A DNA stretch of 64,000 bases from G963677185 sp963677185 (GCA_963677185.1 OY781889.1:2046001-2110000); one strand, 5' to 3'. Numbered from the stretch's first letter, positions 1 through 9,944 are shown. Notes: a model not told the origin generated them from the letters alone. Translations and numbers: made by a program.

Positions 1-1
1 C

Positions 2-727
2 GGATCTGAACCTGTGCCGAAGGAACTGCTTCCCCGGCATGTAGCCATTATTATGGACGGCAATGGACGCTGGGCTCAAAGGCGTTTAATGCCCCGTACA
101 TACGGGCACAGGGAAGGCATGAAAGCCCTTAAGGAAGTGGTGAAAGCCAGTTCCGAAATGGGAATTGAGGTGCTGACCGTTTATGCTTTTTCCACTGAAA
201 ACTGGACCCGCCCTCAAGATGAGGTAAGCTTCCTGATGAATCTGCTGGTCGAGTTCATTGAAAAAGAGCTGGAGGAAATGCATCAAAACCAGGTGCAGGT
301 GCACTTCATTGGAGAGCGCAGCCGGATTCCTGCGGCCTGCCTGGACGCTATAGACCGGGCAGGAGTAAAAACCAGGGATAACCGCGGAATGGTCTTTAAT
401 GTGGCGGTCAACTACGGCGCCCGTCAGGAAATGCTGCGGGCGGTGCAGACCATCGCTGCCGAAGCGGCGGCAGGCCGAATTCTTCCCGATGAAATCACCG
501 AGGACCGGATCAGTGCTGAACTTTTCACAGCCGGTCTGCCCGATCCCGACCTCCTCATCCGCACTGCGGGTGAGATGAGGGTCAGCAACTACCTGCTGTG
601 GCAGATTGCTTATTCCGAGTTTGTGGTGGTTGATAAAATGTGGCCGGATTTCGGCAAAGCTGACCTGTCGGAGGCCATACGCGAGTATGCCAGGCGCGAC
701 CGGCGTTTTGGCGGCCTGAAATCCTAG
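2..727 (+). CDS. uppS: Undecaprenyl diphosphate synthase (5' end at or beyond window edge)
   Basis: Cis-prenyltransferase that adds isopentenyl units to farnesyl diphosphate to make the C55 lipid carrier for peptidoglycan. Visible family motifs: HVAIIMDGNGRWA near the N-terminus (the Asp binds the allylic diphosphate), YAFSTENW, and the C-terminal RTAGEMRVSNYLLWQ block, where the more usual RTSGE reads RTAGE. The reading frame is open to the left edge. A GTG at 14 is possible but has no ribosome site in view, so the true start is probably upstream of the window. It is followed closely by cdsA, which is the standard order in Firmicutes. Family assignment is firm; only the start is uncertain. 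Confidence 0.95.
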   Translation, partial: GSEPVPKELLPRHVAIIMDGNGRWAQRRLMPRTYGHREGMKALKEVVKASSEMGIEVLTVYAFSTENWTRPQDEVSFLMNLLVEFIEKELEEMHQNQVQVHFIGERSRIPAACLDAIDRAGVKTRDNRGMVFNVAVNYGARQEMLRAVQTIAAEAAAGRILPDEITEDRISAELFTAGLPDPDLLIRTAGEMRVSNYLLWQIAYSEFVVVDKMWPDFGKADLSEAIREYARRDRRFGGLKS

Positions 728-755
728 GTGATACTGGTGAACAGGTGGTAAACAA

Positions 756-1550
756 ATGTTAAGGGAACGGATTGTCAGCAGCATAATCGGCGTTTTGGTC
801 ATAGCCGTCTGTATATGGGCGGGCGGATGGGTGTTAAAAGCCGCCTTTTTATTGCTGGGCATGATTGGAATCTACGAGTTTTTAGAAATGATGAAGGTAA
901 AAAAGCTTAAGGGCTTTTATATACCGACTTATGTGATGTTTTTAATTATAAGCATGAGCGGGGCCATGGGAAAGTATTCCCTCCTGGCCGTATTTATTGT
1001 ACTTTTGTTATATATGGCGGAACTATTTTTCAGCTATAGCGAAGAGCGGATAATTGAGCTGGCCCTGAGCCTGACTGCCGCGCTATACCTGGGTTTTGGC
1101 ATATATTTCGCCATGGAAATAAGCTCCATGTCCGAATATTTGCCGGCTATAATTCTAGCCTTAGCGCTGACCTGGTCAAGCGATATCGGGGGCTATGCAG
1201 TGGGTATCCAGATTGGCCGGCATAAAATGGCTCCGGCGCTGAGCCCCGGTAAAAGCTGGGAGGGAGCCGCTGGTTGTGTGGCGTTTACCGTCATAGCCAG
1301 CCTTGTTTTCGCCCGGGCAACCGGCCAGAGCGGGTGGATGTTATGGGCTGGCCTTGGGATAGCCGCCAGTGTTGCGGCTCAAATGGGTGACCTGCTGGAG
1401 TCAGCATTTAAACGCTATTTCGGGGTCAAGGATTCCGGATGGATTATACCTGGCCATGGCGGGGTTCTCGACCGTTTTGACAGCTTATTATTTGTCCTGC
1501 CGCTGGTTTACTATGCCGTTATTATGAGCAGCCAGTTATCAATATGGTAA
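756..1550 (+). CDS. cdsA: Phosphatidate cytidylyltransferase
   Basis: Makes CDP-diacylglycerol from phosphatidic acid and CTP at the membrane, the branch point for phospholipids (pgsA at 46.5 kb uses the product). At 264 residues it is normal length, with about seven hydrophobic segments. The C-terminus carries the CdsA signature: a Ser-Pro-Gly-Lys-Ser-Trp-Glu-Gly stretch, then QMGDLLESAFKR and KDSGWIIPGHGGVLDRFDS, the acidic Mg2+-binding region. ATG at 756 follows an AGGTGG site. It lies 28 bases after uppS and probably belongs to the same operon. Confidence 0.96.
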   Translation: MLRERIVSSIIGVLVIAVCIWAGGWVLKAAFLLLGMIGIYEFLEMMKVKKLKGFYIPTYVMFLIISMSGAMGKYSLLAVFIVLLLYMAELFFSYSEERIIELALSLTAALYLGFGIYFAMEISSMSEYLPAIILALALTWSSDIGGYAVGIQIGRHKMAPALSPGKSWEGAAGCVAFTVIASLVFARATGQSGWMLWAGLGIAASVAAQMGDLLESAFKRYFGVKDSGWIIPGHGGVLDRFDSLLFVLPLVYYAVIMSSQLSIW

Positions 1551-1639
1551 GAATCGGCGGCCGGACCGGGCTTCCAGCTGCAAGCCGGGTTCAGAACGCT
1601 GGAAGCGCTTAATGCCATTATTGCAAGGAGGTTTCCGGG

Positions 1640-2815
1640 ATGAAGGATCATCAAATGAACAAGAGTCTAAAACGCCTGATTTCGATGACCTATGTGGTTA
1701 TGGTCATGGTAATGCTCATTCTGCTGTTCAATTATGTTTTCCCGATTCTCGGGGAACTGCTGAATTTCGTACCCAGCTTGCTTATGCCTTTGATAGTTGC
1801 CATCGTTCTGGCGGCGCTAATGGAGCCTCTGGTATCCTGGCTGGATAAATACATCGGCAGGTTATGGGCTACCCTGGCTTCATTTGTGCTGGTGCTGGGC
1901 GGCTTTGCGTTATTCATCAGCATGATCGCTGTGGTGGCAGTCAAGCAAATCGGAGACCTCTATGAATACACTATGAAGCATTCCGACCAGATAATTGCAC
2001 TGACCATGCAATCGGTCAGCAGCGTTCAGCTGTTTTTTGTAAACCTCAACATTCCGCCTGAAGCCCGTACATTTATTGAAAACGCCCTGACCAACGGAGC
2101 TGCTTCGCTGAAAGACCTGTTAAGCAGCATGGCCCAAAGTCTGGGCAGCGGCATAAGTTCAGTTCCCGAAGCCCTTTTGTTTATACTCATCGCTGCTATT
2201 GCGACCTTTTTTGTTATTAAGGACCAGACCCTGCTGATTGCTTTTCTGGAAAAAACGCTGCCCGACAGCGCTATGGAAAAAGCCTCCATCTTTACCAACC
2301 AGCTTTTTGACACTCTGCGCGGCTGGATTCGCGGATATGCAATTCTGACCATGATAACAGCGGTCATAACCGTAATCAGCCTGACCTTTCTGGGGATAGA
2401 ATCAGCTTTTATGATTGGGATCATAATTGCGATATGCGACATAATCCCGGTGGTTGGCTCCGGATTCATTTTTATACCCTGGGTTATCGTTAATATTGTC
2501 ATGGGCAATCCCCTGCTTGGAGCCGAACTGCTGGTTCTATGGATAGGTGTGGGCGTGGTCAGGCAGATGAGCGAGCCCAAAATTGTAGGGGATAATATTG
2601 GGCTTCATCCCCTGGCGTCTTTGCTTTCGCTTTATGTGGGGGTTAAGCTGGCCGGGTTCATTGGCATGATTTTAGGCCCCATAACCCTGGTAATTGTGCT
2701 GTCCATGGCTCGGGGAGGTCTTTTCGATCCATTGTTTCCCTGGCTTAATATCCCGGTAGCAGTAATAGATGAAATCAGTTCAGATGAAGGAGCAATACCT
2801 GATGAACAGGCCTAA
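1640..2815 (+). CDS. AI-2E family (UPF0118/PerM) membrane permease
   Basis: Polytopic membrane protein of 391 residues with hydrophobic segments near 15-75, 165-200, and a dense C-terminal set from about 225 to 365, as in the AI-2E/PerM exporter family. Family members range from autoinducer-2 export to Na+/H+ antiport, and the substrate cannot be told from sequence. The start is well supported by an AAGGAGG site at 1624-1630, ten bases before ATG 1640. The end overlaps the dxr start by 14 bases, indicating translational coupling within the isoprenoid/lipid operon. Its place between cdsA and dxr is not informative about substrate. Confidence 0.88.
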   Translation: MKDHQMNKSLKRLISMTYVVMVMVMLILLFNYVFPILGELLNFVPSLLMPLIVAIVLAALMEPLVSWLDKYIGRLWATLASFVLVLGGFALFISMIAVVAVKQIGDLYEYTMKHSDQIIALTMQSVSSVQLFFVNLNIPPEARTFIENALTNGAASLKDLLSSMAQSLGSGISSVPEALLFILIAAIATFFVIKDQTLLIAFLEKTLPDSAMEKASIFTNQLFDTLRGWIRGYAILTMITAVITVISLTFLGIESAFMIGIIIAICDIIPVVGSGFIFIPWVIVNIVMGNPLLGAELLVLWIGVGVVRQMSEPKIVGDNIGLHPLASLLSLYVGVKLAGFIGMILGPITLVIVLSMARGGLFDPLFPWLNIPVAVIDEISSDEGAIPDEQA

Positions 2816-3971
2816 ACGGATCATAATCCTGGGTTCAACCGGATCAATTGGCAGCCAGGCCCTGGAGGTTATTGCCATGCATCCGGAATCATACGAAGTG
2901 CTGGCTCTAGCAGCATGGAATGAACATGAAGCGCTGCTGGAGCAGATCAAGGTGTTCCGGCCGCGTTATGCGTTGTTGTCCGAAGCACAGGCCTGTAGCG
3001 AGCTGAAAAGGCAGGCTCCGGCCGGGGTGGATATCCTGTGCGGGACCGAACAAATGGAGTCCCTGGCTTCCCTGCCGGAAGCGGATGTTGTCCTGGTGGC
3101 CCTGTCCGGTGCGGTAGGCATCAAGCCTACCCTGGCAGCCATACGCCAGGGCGCCCGGGTTGCGTTGGCCAACAAGGAGACCCTGGTGGCGGCAGGAGAT
3201 GTCGTTATGCGCGAGGTCCGTCAGCGTCAGACAGAGCTTATTCCTGTTGACAGCGAGCATTCCGCAATTTTCCAATGCATCAGGGATGAAGGGCGGTTTC
3301 TGGAGAATATATGGCTGACTGCATCTGGAGGGCCGTTTTTTAGCAGCACCGTGGAGGAATTGGAAGCAGTTACTCCCGAATTAGCCCTGTGTCATCCCAA
3401 CTGGGCCATGGGACCGAAGATAACCATTGATTCGGCGACCCTGATGAATAAGGGGCTCGAAGTCATAGAAGCCCACCATCTTTTTCAGCTGGGCTATGAT
3501 AAAATAAAAGTGGTGGTGCAGCGTGAAAGCGTGATTCATTCCATGACGGAGTTTGTTGACGGTTCGTTTTTGGCCCACCTGGGAGCAGCGGACATGAGGA
3601 TTCCCATACAGTACGCTTTCAGCTATCCTGAACGGCAGGTTTCGCCAGCCCGCCACCTGGATTTCAGGACATTGGGCACATTGCAGTTTGCCCGCCCTGA
3701 TACAGAGCGCTTTCCCGCCCTGGCACTGGCGTTTGAGGCCGGCCGGGCCGGAGGAACGATGCCCGCGGTGCTGAATGCCGCCAATGAAATTGCCGTTGGC
3801 CTGTTTATGGAAGGACGCCTTGGTTTTACTGGTATCCCAGCCCTGGTCAGAAACGTAATGGATCGGCACAGCATTGAAAAGGCCGATTCTCTGGAAAGTG
3901 TTCTCGAAGCCGACGCCTGGGCGCGCCAGTTGTCTAATGAAATAATTAGCAAAGGCCTGTTGAAGATATAA
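2802..3971 (+). CDS. dxr: 1-deoxy-D-xylulose 5-phosphate reductoisomerase
   Basis: Second step of the MEP isoprenoid pathway: NADPH-dependent rearrangement and reduction of DXP to MEP. The N-terminal Rossmann motif is GSTGSIGSQ. The catalytic and metal-binding regions are NKETLVAAG, PVDSEHSAIFQC (metal-ligand Asp and Glu), TASGGPF and the conserved NKGLEVIEAHHLF stretch. ATG 2802 is chosen over ATG 2769 because GAAGGAG at 2786-2792 is correctly spaced and the N-terminus then matches the family (389 residues). ispG three genes downstream catalyses a later step in the same pathway. Confidence 0.97.
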   Translation: MNRPKRIIILGSTGSIGSQALEVIAMHPESYEVLALAAWNEHEALLEQIKVFRPRYALLSEAQACSELKRQAPAGVDILCGTEQMESLASLPEADVVLVALSGAVGIKPTLAAIRQGARVALANKETLVAAGDVVMREVRQRQTELIPVDSEHSAIFQCIRDEGRFLENIWLTASGGPFFSSTVEELEAVTPELALCHPNWAMGPKITIDSATLMNKGLEVIEAHHLFQLGYDKIKVVVQRESVIHSMTEFVDGSFLAHLGAADMRIPIQYAFSYPERQVSPARHLDFRTLGTLQFARPDTERFPALALAFEAGRAGGTMPAVLNAANEIAVGLFMEGRLGFTGIPALVRNVMDRHSIEKADSLESVLEADAWARQLSNEIISKGLLKI

Positions 3972-4056
3972 GTGACGACCGCCAGCCAGCATGTTGAGCT
4001 GGCCGCAATGAACCACCGCCGCAGGAGTATATGCAGAACAAACAGGAGGATCACCC

Positions 4057-5091
4057 ATGAACATCGTTGTAGCTCTATTAGTTCTCGCCGTTTTGATTAT
4101 AGTTCATGAAATAGGTCATTATTTTGCCGCCCGTAAGATCGGCATTCCCGTGTACGAATTCAGCGTTGGATTCGGCAAACTGCTGTGGTCGCGCAAGAAC
4201 AAGGACGGTGTACAGTTTTCACTGCGCCTGATTCCCCTGGGAGGCTATGTGAAGATGGCCGGCGAAGAGCCCGGCGATACTGAAGCCCCGAATGGGTACA
4301 GCAGCCGCCGCCCCTGGGAAAAAATGCTGGTTTCTTTTGCAGGGCCGTTTATGAACCTGGTGGCGGGCGCCGTAATATTCATCATGGTTTTTGCAGTGAT
4401 TGGTGTGGCTATGCCCAGCGGAGAGCCGGTTATTGGCTCCGTTCTGGCCGGCAAGCCTGCGGTTGAAGCCGGATTGGAAGCAGGAGACCGGGTGATATCG
4501 ATTAATAATCAAGATATTGCAAGCTGGGAAGCGCTGGTGAAAGCAATTAGCAGTCAAGCCCCTGGAAGCATCATTTCTATGGAAGTGGAAAGGGCTGGTC
4601 AAACTAAAAGCTTCCAGGTGGGCACCGTCAAGGCCGACGGGGGAGAGCATTCTGTAATCGGGATAATGACTCAGGTCATTTATGTGCGCGAAAGCCTGCC
4701 CAATGCCGTTAAGCTTGGTTTCATCCAGACTTATGACATGACCATGCTGCTCTTTGACAGCTTTGGCATGATTTTCTCGGGTTCGGTTCCGGCTTCGGAA
4801 ATATCGGGACCGGTAGGCATAACCAGCATGATTGGCGATGTGTACCAGAGCGGAGCGGCCAGCTTGCTGATATTCATGGGCTTTTTGTCCATTAACCTGG
4901 GGGTAATGAATCTCCTGCCCATTCCCGCACTGGACGGCAGCCGGATTGTGTTCGCCGTTATTGAGGCGGTGCGGCGCAAACCGATTGACGCCGAGAAGGA
5001 AGGGCTGGTTCACATGATTGGCTTTTTCCTTTTAATCGGGCTGATGATATTTGCCACTTACAACGATATAGTCCGCCTGATTCGCGGATAA
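4057..5091 (+). CDS. rseP: RIP site-2 metalloprotease RseP/RasP
   Basis: Intramembrane zinc protease that cleaves anti-sigma factors and signal-peptide remnants within the membrane. It has the zinc-site motif HEIGHYFAAR near residue 17 in the first membrane segment, a single PDZ domain around residues 115-190, and the second zinc-ligand region NLLPIPALDGSR near residue 290. At 344 residues it is of the one-PDZ Firmicutes type. AGGAGG lies just before ATG 4057. The position between dxr and ispG-proS is the classic gene order (dxr-rseP-proS in Bacillus). Confidence 0.96.
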   Translation: MNIVVALLVLAVLIIVHEIGHYFAARKIGIPVYEFSVGFGKLLWSRKNKDGVQFSLRLIPLGGYVKMAGEEPGDTEAPNGYSSRRPWEKMLVSFAGPFMNLVAGAVIFIMVFAVIGVAMPSGEPVIGSVLAGKPAVEAGLEAGDRVISINNQDIASWEALVKAISSQAPGSIISMEVERAGQTKSFQVGTVKADGGEHSVIGIMTQVIYVRESLPNAVKLGFIQTYDMTMLLFDSFGMIFSGSVPASEISGPVGITSMIGDVYQSGAASLLIFMGFLSINLGVMNLLPIPALDGSRIVFAVIEAVRRKPIDAEKEGLVHMIGFFLLIGLMIFATYNDIVRLIRG

Positions 5092-5108
5092 AATCACAGG
5101 ATATATAT

Positions 5109-6173
5109 ATGGACGCGAGAAAAAAGAGTAAAACCATCAAGGCCGGGGATTTGTGTATCGGAGGCGGTCACCCTGTGGTTGTGCAATCCATGTGCAGCAG
5201 CGATACCAGGGACGTGAAGGCCACAGTCGATCAGATCCGGCGCCTTCAGGCTGCCGGCTGCGAGTTAATCAGGGTCGCCGTGCCGGATCAGGAAGCCGCA
5301 CAGGCCATTAGCCGTATAGTAGCGCAGATTGAGATACCCCTGGCCGCAGATATTCATTTTGATTACCGCCTGGCCCTGGTTAGCATCGAGGCAGGAGCAG
5401 CTGCACTCCGGATTAATCCGGGCAATATCGGCGAACGGTGGAAGGTAGAAACGCTGGTAAGCGCCTGCCGCGAGAGGTCTATACCGATCAGAATTGGAGT
5501 AAACGCCGGATCGCTGGACAAGGAGCTTCTCGCCAAATACGGCCATCCCACCCCGGAAGCCATGGTGGAAAGCGCCTTGCAGCACGTCAGGATTCTGGAA
5601 GACCTTAACTTTTACAACATGAAGATATCACTGAAAGCCTCTGGCGTCTTAAACACGGTTGAGGCCTACCGGGCCATGGCGGCAGCCGTTGATTACCCAT
5701 TGCACCTGGGAGTTACCGAAGCCGGCACCCGGGAGCGGGGTTTGATAAAATCAGCCCTGGGGATCGGCATGCTGCTGGCGGAAGGAATCGGAGACACCAT
5801 ACGGGTGTCACTGACCGCTGATCCGCTGATTGAAGTGTGGGCTGCATACGAGATTCTGCGCAGCCTGGGTCTGCGGGAACGGGGCGTGGAACTGATATCC
5901 TGTCCGACCTGCGGGCGCTGCGAGATTGATCTGATTGGCGCCGCTGAAGAGATAGACGATTATGTACGCGGAATCAGCGCCCCGCTTAAAGTGGCGGTGA
6001 TGGGATGCGTGGTAAACGGACCGGGTGAAGCCCGGGACGCTGATGTCGGACTGGCCGGCGGCCGGGACCAGGCCTTAATATTTCGCCGCGGCGAGATCAT
6101 CAAGAAGGTTCCGCAAAACGCCATGATTGCTGCTTTGAAAGAGGAGATTGACCGCTGTTTAAACAGCCAATAA
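5109..6173 (+). CDS. ispG: (E)-4-hydroxy-3-methylbut-2-enyl-diphosphate synthase
   Basis: Iron-sulfur enzyme of the MEP pathway that converts MEcPP to HMBPP. The TIM-barrel part has the ADIHFDYRLAL and RINPGNIG motifs. The C-terminal 4Fe-4S domain shows the cysteines ISCPTCGRCEID and MGCVVNGPGEARDADVG, which provide the cluster ligands. The length of 354 residues is normal. ATG 5109 lies 17 bases after rseP with only a weak ribosome site, in keeping with coupled translation. Confidence 0.97.
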   Translation: MDARKKSKTIKAGDLCIGGGHPVVVQSMCSSDTRDVKATVDQIRRLQAAGCELIRVAVPDQEAAQAISRIVAQIEIPLAADIHFDYRLALVSIEAGAAALRINPGNIGERWKVETLVSACRERSIPIRIGVNAGSLDKELLAKYGHPTPEAMVESALQHVRILEDLNFYNMKISLKASGVLNTVEAYRAMAAAVDYPLHLGVTEAGTRERGLIKSALGIGMLLAEGIGDTIRVSLTADPLIEVWAAYEILRSLGLRERGVELISCPTCGRCEIDLIGAAEEIDDYVRGISAPLKVAVMGCVVNGPGEARDADVGLAGGRDQALIFRRGEIIKKVPQNAMIAALKEEIDRCLNSQ

Positions 6174-6189
6174 TATACGGAGGTGTTCC

Positions 6190-7890
6190 ATGAGGTATAC
6201 TGAACTATTCTGCCCGACTTTGCGCGAGATTCCCAGTGAAGCCGAGATAGTAAGCCATCAGCTGCTTCTGCGCGCCGGCTACATAAGAAAAAGCGGCTCC
6301 GGCATTTATTCCTACCTGCCCATGGGTTATAAAGTGTTGAAGAAGATTATGGCTATCGTCCGCGAGGAAATGGATGCAGCCGGAGGCCAGGAATTAATGA
6401 TGCCTATAATTCAGCCCCGTGAACTCTGGGAGAAAAGCGGCCGCTGGGCGGTATACGGCGATGAAATGTTTCGCCTGAAAGATCGTCACCTGCGGGATTT
6501 TGCCCTGGGTCCGACCCATGAAGAATTGATAACCTCCATTGTGGATGCCGATACTCATTCCTACAGGGATCTTCCCCTTCTTCTCTACCAGATACAGAAC
6601 AAATACCGTGATGAAATACGCCCGCGTTTTGGAGTGATGCGCGGCCGCGAATTTATAATGAAAGACCTGTATTCCTTCGACCTGGATGTTGAAGGCATGA
6701 ATGAAAGCTATCGAAAAATGTACCAGGCTTATAGCAACATATACAACCGGCTGGGCTTGGAATACCGGGTGGTGGAAGCCGACAACGGAGCCATTGGCGG
6801 CAGCGAAAGCCACGAATTCATAGTTCTGGCTGGCAGCGGCGAGTCAGTCATTGTTTATTGCAGCGAGTGCGACTATGCAGCCGATGTTGAGAAGGCGGAA
6901 GCCATACCCGAAGAAGCGATTAATACTGGAGAAGCAGCTCTGCCCATGGAAAAATCAGCCACACCCGGGCAGAGAACCATAGCCGACCTGGTGGAGTTTT
7001 ACGGACTGCCGGAAAAAAGGCTGATCAAGACTTTGATATATGAAGCCGACGGGGAACTGGTGGCAGTAGTCATCAGGGGCGACCGTGAGCTGAATGAGAT
7101 CAAGCTCAAGAATTATCTCCAGGTCAATGAGCTGGCCATGGCCGGAGAAGAGCGGGTGCGCAATACCTGCGGAGGAGGATTTGGATCGCTCGGACCGGTC
7201 GGACTGCAGGTGAAAACCTTTGCGGACCGGGAAGTGGAGAACATGATCAACACCTCCTGCGGAGCCAACGAAGATGATTTCCATTATATAAACGTCAATC
7301 CCGGCCGAGACTTTGGCGCAGCGGCATTTGCCGATTTACGCAACACCGTAGCCGGGGATGCCTGCCCTGCTTGCGGCAAGGTTCTAAAAGAGACCAGGGG
7401 CATTGAGGCCGGGCAAATATTCCAGCTCGGCACCAAGTATTCGGAAGCCCTGCAGGCCACTTATGCAGACCGTGACGGCAATCCGCAGCTAATGGTGATG
7501 GGATGCTACGGTATCGGGGTTTCCCGCACCATGGCAGCCGCCATTGAACAGAATCACGATGACAACGGCATAATTTGGCCGCTTTCGATCGCGCCATACC
7601 AGGCAATTATTATTCCGGTGAATGTAAACAAGGCAGATCAGATGGAAGCTGCCGAAAAAATATACAGTGAGCTCCTGGCAGCAGGGGTGGAAGTGATTCT
7701 GGACGACCGGGACGAAAGGGTCGGAGTCAAGTTCAAGGACGCCGACCTGATCGGCATACCTCTGCGGGTTACGGTAGGTCCGAAATCCCTGGCCGAAGGC
7801 AAAGTGGAATTCAAGGAGCGGCAGGGGAAAGAAAGCGAACTGGTGCTGGCAGGCGATATATGCAAAAGGATTTTAGACCTGGTAAAATAG
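6190..7890 (+). CDS. proS: Prolyl-tRNA synthetase (bacterial type, with editing domain)
   Basis: Charges tRNA-Pro. The class II core motifs are visible: PTHEELIT and RDEIRPRFGVMRGREFIMKD (motif 2 region), then GCYGIGVSR (motif 3). An inserted YbaK-like editing domain of about 180 residues (roughly 225-400) removes Ala-tRNA-Pro, and a C-terminal anticodon-binding domain follows. At 566 residues it is the standard bacterial ProS length. An AGGTG site precedes ATG 6190. No T-box leader is evident in the 16-base gap after ispG, so it is presumably read from the operon promoter. Confidence 0.97.
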   Translation: MRYTELFCPTLREIPSEAEIVSHQLLLRAGYIRKSGSGIYSYLPMGYKVLKKIMAIVREEMDAAGGQELMMPIIQPRELWEKSGRWAVYGDEMFRLKDRHLRDFALGPTHEELITSIVDADTHSYRDLPLLLYQIQNKYRDEIRPRFGVMRGREFIMKDLYSFDLDVEGMNESYRKMYQAYSNIYNRLGLEYRVVEADNGAIGGSESHEFIVLAGSGESVIVYCSECDYAADVEKAEAIPEEAINTGEAALPMEKSATPGQRTIADLVEFYGLPEKRLIKTLIYEADGELVAVVIRGDRELNEIKLKNYLQVNELAMAGEERVRNTCGGGFGSLGPVGLQVKTFADREVENMINTSCGANEDDFHYINVNPGRDFGAAAFADLRNTVAGDACPACGKVLKETRGIEAGQIFQLGTKYSEALQATYADRDGNPQLMVMGCYGIGVSRTMAAAIEQNHDDNGIIWPLSIAPYQAIIIPVNVNKADQMEAAEKIYSELLAAGVEVILDDRDERVGVKFKDADLIGIPLRVTVGPKSLAEGKVEFKERQGKESELVLAGDICKRILDLVK

Positions 7891-7912
7891 GAAAAATCTA
7901 TAAACAGGCGGT

Positions 7913-8584
7913 ATGGATGTGGAAACATGGGAAATGATAGTAAGACTGGTGCTGGCAGCGGTGCTGGGAGCCTTAATCGGCGTAGAGCGCCAGAGCCTCA
8001 GCCGCCCGGCCGGGCTGAAAACCTACACCCTGGTTTGCGTGGGTTCAGCCCTGGTTATGATTGTTTCCATTGACATGTTCGAAACCTATAAGCACTGGGT
8101 GACAGTGGACCCCGGGCGCATAGCCGCCCAGGTGGTCAGCGGTATCGGTTTCCTGGGAGCGGGAACGATTCTGCGAGAAGGGGTAAGCATCAAGGGGCTT
8201 ACTACTGCCGCCGGGCTTTGGGTGGTTGCCTGTATAGGGCTGGCGGTTGGTTCGGGGATGTACACTGCTTCCATTGTCACCACGGTAATCATTCTGCTGG
8301 TCCTGGTCTACTTTTTCAAAATGGAAGACTATTTCACCGGGCTGCGGGTTTACAAGGGAATTGTGCTGATAGTGAAGGACCGGCCAGGGCAGATAGGGAT
8401 TATAGGTTCGATTCTGGGCGGCATGAATGTACATATTAAAAGCATCAGTATGAATCCCACCGATGAAGAAGGCCGCCTGGAAGTAGAGCTGCTCATGGAT
8501 CTGCCCGCTGACCTGCCGGTTGAAAAAGTCGTGGAGGAACTGGGGCATATGGACGGGCTTTACCGCCTGGACCGGCTGAACTAA
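7913..8584 (+). CDS. MgtC/SapB family membrane protein
   Basis: Membrane protein of 223 residues. The N-terminal half has four hydrophobic segments with the MgtC signature GALIGVERQSLSRPAGLKT and GFLGAGTILREG, followed by a cytosolic ACT-like C-terminal domain (about 145-223). MgtC relatives are linked to Mg2+ limitation, membrane potential or ATP synthase control, and the exact role here is unknown. It starts 23 bases after proS. Paired hairpins in the following 130 bases (CTGGAGC...GCTCCAG and GAGATGGC...GCCATCTC) may end the operon. Confidence 0.88.
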   Translation: MDVETWEMIVRLVLAAVLGALIGVERQSLSRPAGLKTYTLVCVGSALVMIVSIDMFETYKHWVTVDPGRIAAQVVSGIGFLGAGTILREGVSIKGLTTAAGLWVVACIGLAVGSGMYTASIVTTVIILLVLVYFFKMEDYFTGLRVYKGIVLIVKDRPGQIGIIGSILGGMNVHIKSISMNPTDEEGRLEVELLMDLPADLPVEKVVEELGHMDGLYRLDRLN

Positions 8585-8718
8585 CTGGAGCAAGCGGGCT
8601 GATGACTTATGCTCACCCGGCTCCAGAGATGGCATCTGTATCCACGCCATCTCGCGCTCCGGCACATCGCTGCAAATATTGCTTACATAAAATCACCAGG
8701 GTTTAAGGAGTCAGGGTT

Positions 8719-9816
8719 TTGGAAGCTGCCGACATAGTAATAATAGGAGCCGGGGTTATTGGCCTGGCCATAGCCGCAGAGCTTTCCCGCAACCGGGATT
8801 CCTCCATATTCATTCTGGAAAAGAACCGCAAAAGCGGCCAGGAAATCAGTAGCCGCAACAGCGAGGTAATTCATTCCGGCCTTTATTATCCCTCTGACAT
8901 GCTCAAGAGCCGGCTGTGCGTAGAAGGCCGCGGCTTGCTCTATGATTATTGCCGCACACACAATATTCCCCACCGGCGATGCGGCAAGCTGCTCATTGCC
9001 TGCCAGGAAAGCGAACATGAAGAGCTCCAATGCCTATCCGAACAGGCGGACCGGAACGGGGTGGATTGCCGCTGGATATCAAAAGAAGAGATTCCTAGCC
9101 TGGAACCGGATATATTTGCATCAGAGGGCTTGCTGTTCCCGGAGACGGGTACCATTGACGCCCACAGCCTGGTTCAGAGCCTGCAATATGAAGCCAGCAG
9201 CCGCGGTGTCAGCCTGGTTCTGGATTGCGCTGTGCAATCGGCGGAATGGGACGGAGCTTATTATCACCTGCAGTGCGGGGGTGAGCGAATCAGCGCCCGC
9301 CGGGTGATCAATGCGGCCGGATTAGGGGCTGCGCGCCTGGCGGCCACGCTGGGCATTGATGCACAGGAAGCCGGGTACATAATGCATCCCTGCAAAGGGG
9401 AATACTTCAAGCTGCGCTCCCGGTGGAAGATAAACCACCTGGTCTATCCTGTGCCTACCGACAAAAGCCTGGGCATTCATTTAAGCTTTGACCTGTCCGG
9501 ACAGCTGCGCCTGGGGCCCAGCGCCGAATACATAAATGATTCTGACTATACCGTTGACCCCACCCATCTGAAAGCCTTCTACAATGCGGCTCGGCGCTAC
9601 TTGCCCGGATTGCAGCCCCAGGACCTCAGCCCCGACTTTGCGGGCATCCGGCCCAAGCTGCAAGGTCCGGGAGAACCCATGCGGGATTTCATCATTGCCG
9701 AAGAAAGCGGCCGGGGATTTCCTGGCTGGATCAACCTCATTGGCATCGAATCCCCCGGACTGACCTCCTGCCTGGCGATTGCCAGATATGTTGCCAGCAT
9801 GCTGCCCGGGAGTTAA
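8719..9816 (+). CDS. FAD-dependent oxidoreductase, L-2-hydroxyglutarate oxidase (LhgO)-like
   Basis: DAO-superfamily flavoprotein of 365 residues. The N-terminal dinucleotide motif is IVIIGAGVIGLAIAAEL, followed by SRNSEVIHSGLYYP, which is characteristic of the LhgO/YgaF group. The C-terminal half contains GPSAEY and DFAGIRPKLQ, and FIIAEESGRGFPGWINLIGIESPGLTSCLAIA closes the FAD site. The likely substrate is a 2-hydroxy acid such as L-2-hydroxyglutarate, by family inference only. The start is TTG 8719 with AAGGAG at 8705-8710. It is probably transcribed alone, and a MerR promoter lies downstream. Confidence 0.85.
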   Translation: MEAADIVIIGAGVIGLAIAAELSRNRDSSIFILEKNRKSGQEISSRNSEVIHSGLYYPSDMLKSRLCVEGRGLLYDYCRTHNIPHRRCGKLLIACQESEHEELQCLSEQADRNGVDCRWISKEEIPSLEPDIFASEGLLFPETGTIDAHSLVQSLQYEASSRGVSLVLDCAVQSAEWDGAYYHLQCGGERISARRVINAAGLGAARLAATLGIDAQEAGYIMHPCKGEYFKLRSRWKINHLVYPVPTDKSLGIHLSFDLSGQLRLGPSAEYINDSDYTVDPTHLKAFYNAARRYLPGLQPQDLSPDFAGIRPKLQGPGEPMRDFIIAEESGRGFPGWINLIGIESPGLTSCLAIARYVASMLPGS

Positions 9817-9944
9817 AGCCCAGCACGCACGTATCCAGTCATTCCAAGGCTTAACCGCAGGCACTAGACGTCACGAAACTCCACTATGATCGCGCCATTC
9901 AACAGCCTTTCACCATAATATTTCCGAAATGCGCATATATCTAT

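Noticed and set aside
86..862. 258-codon open frame on the minus strand over uppS
   Set aside because: It is fully antisense to a clear UppS gene, with low-complexity His/Gln-rich translation and no ribosome site.
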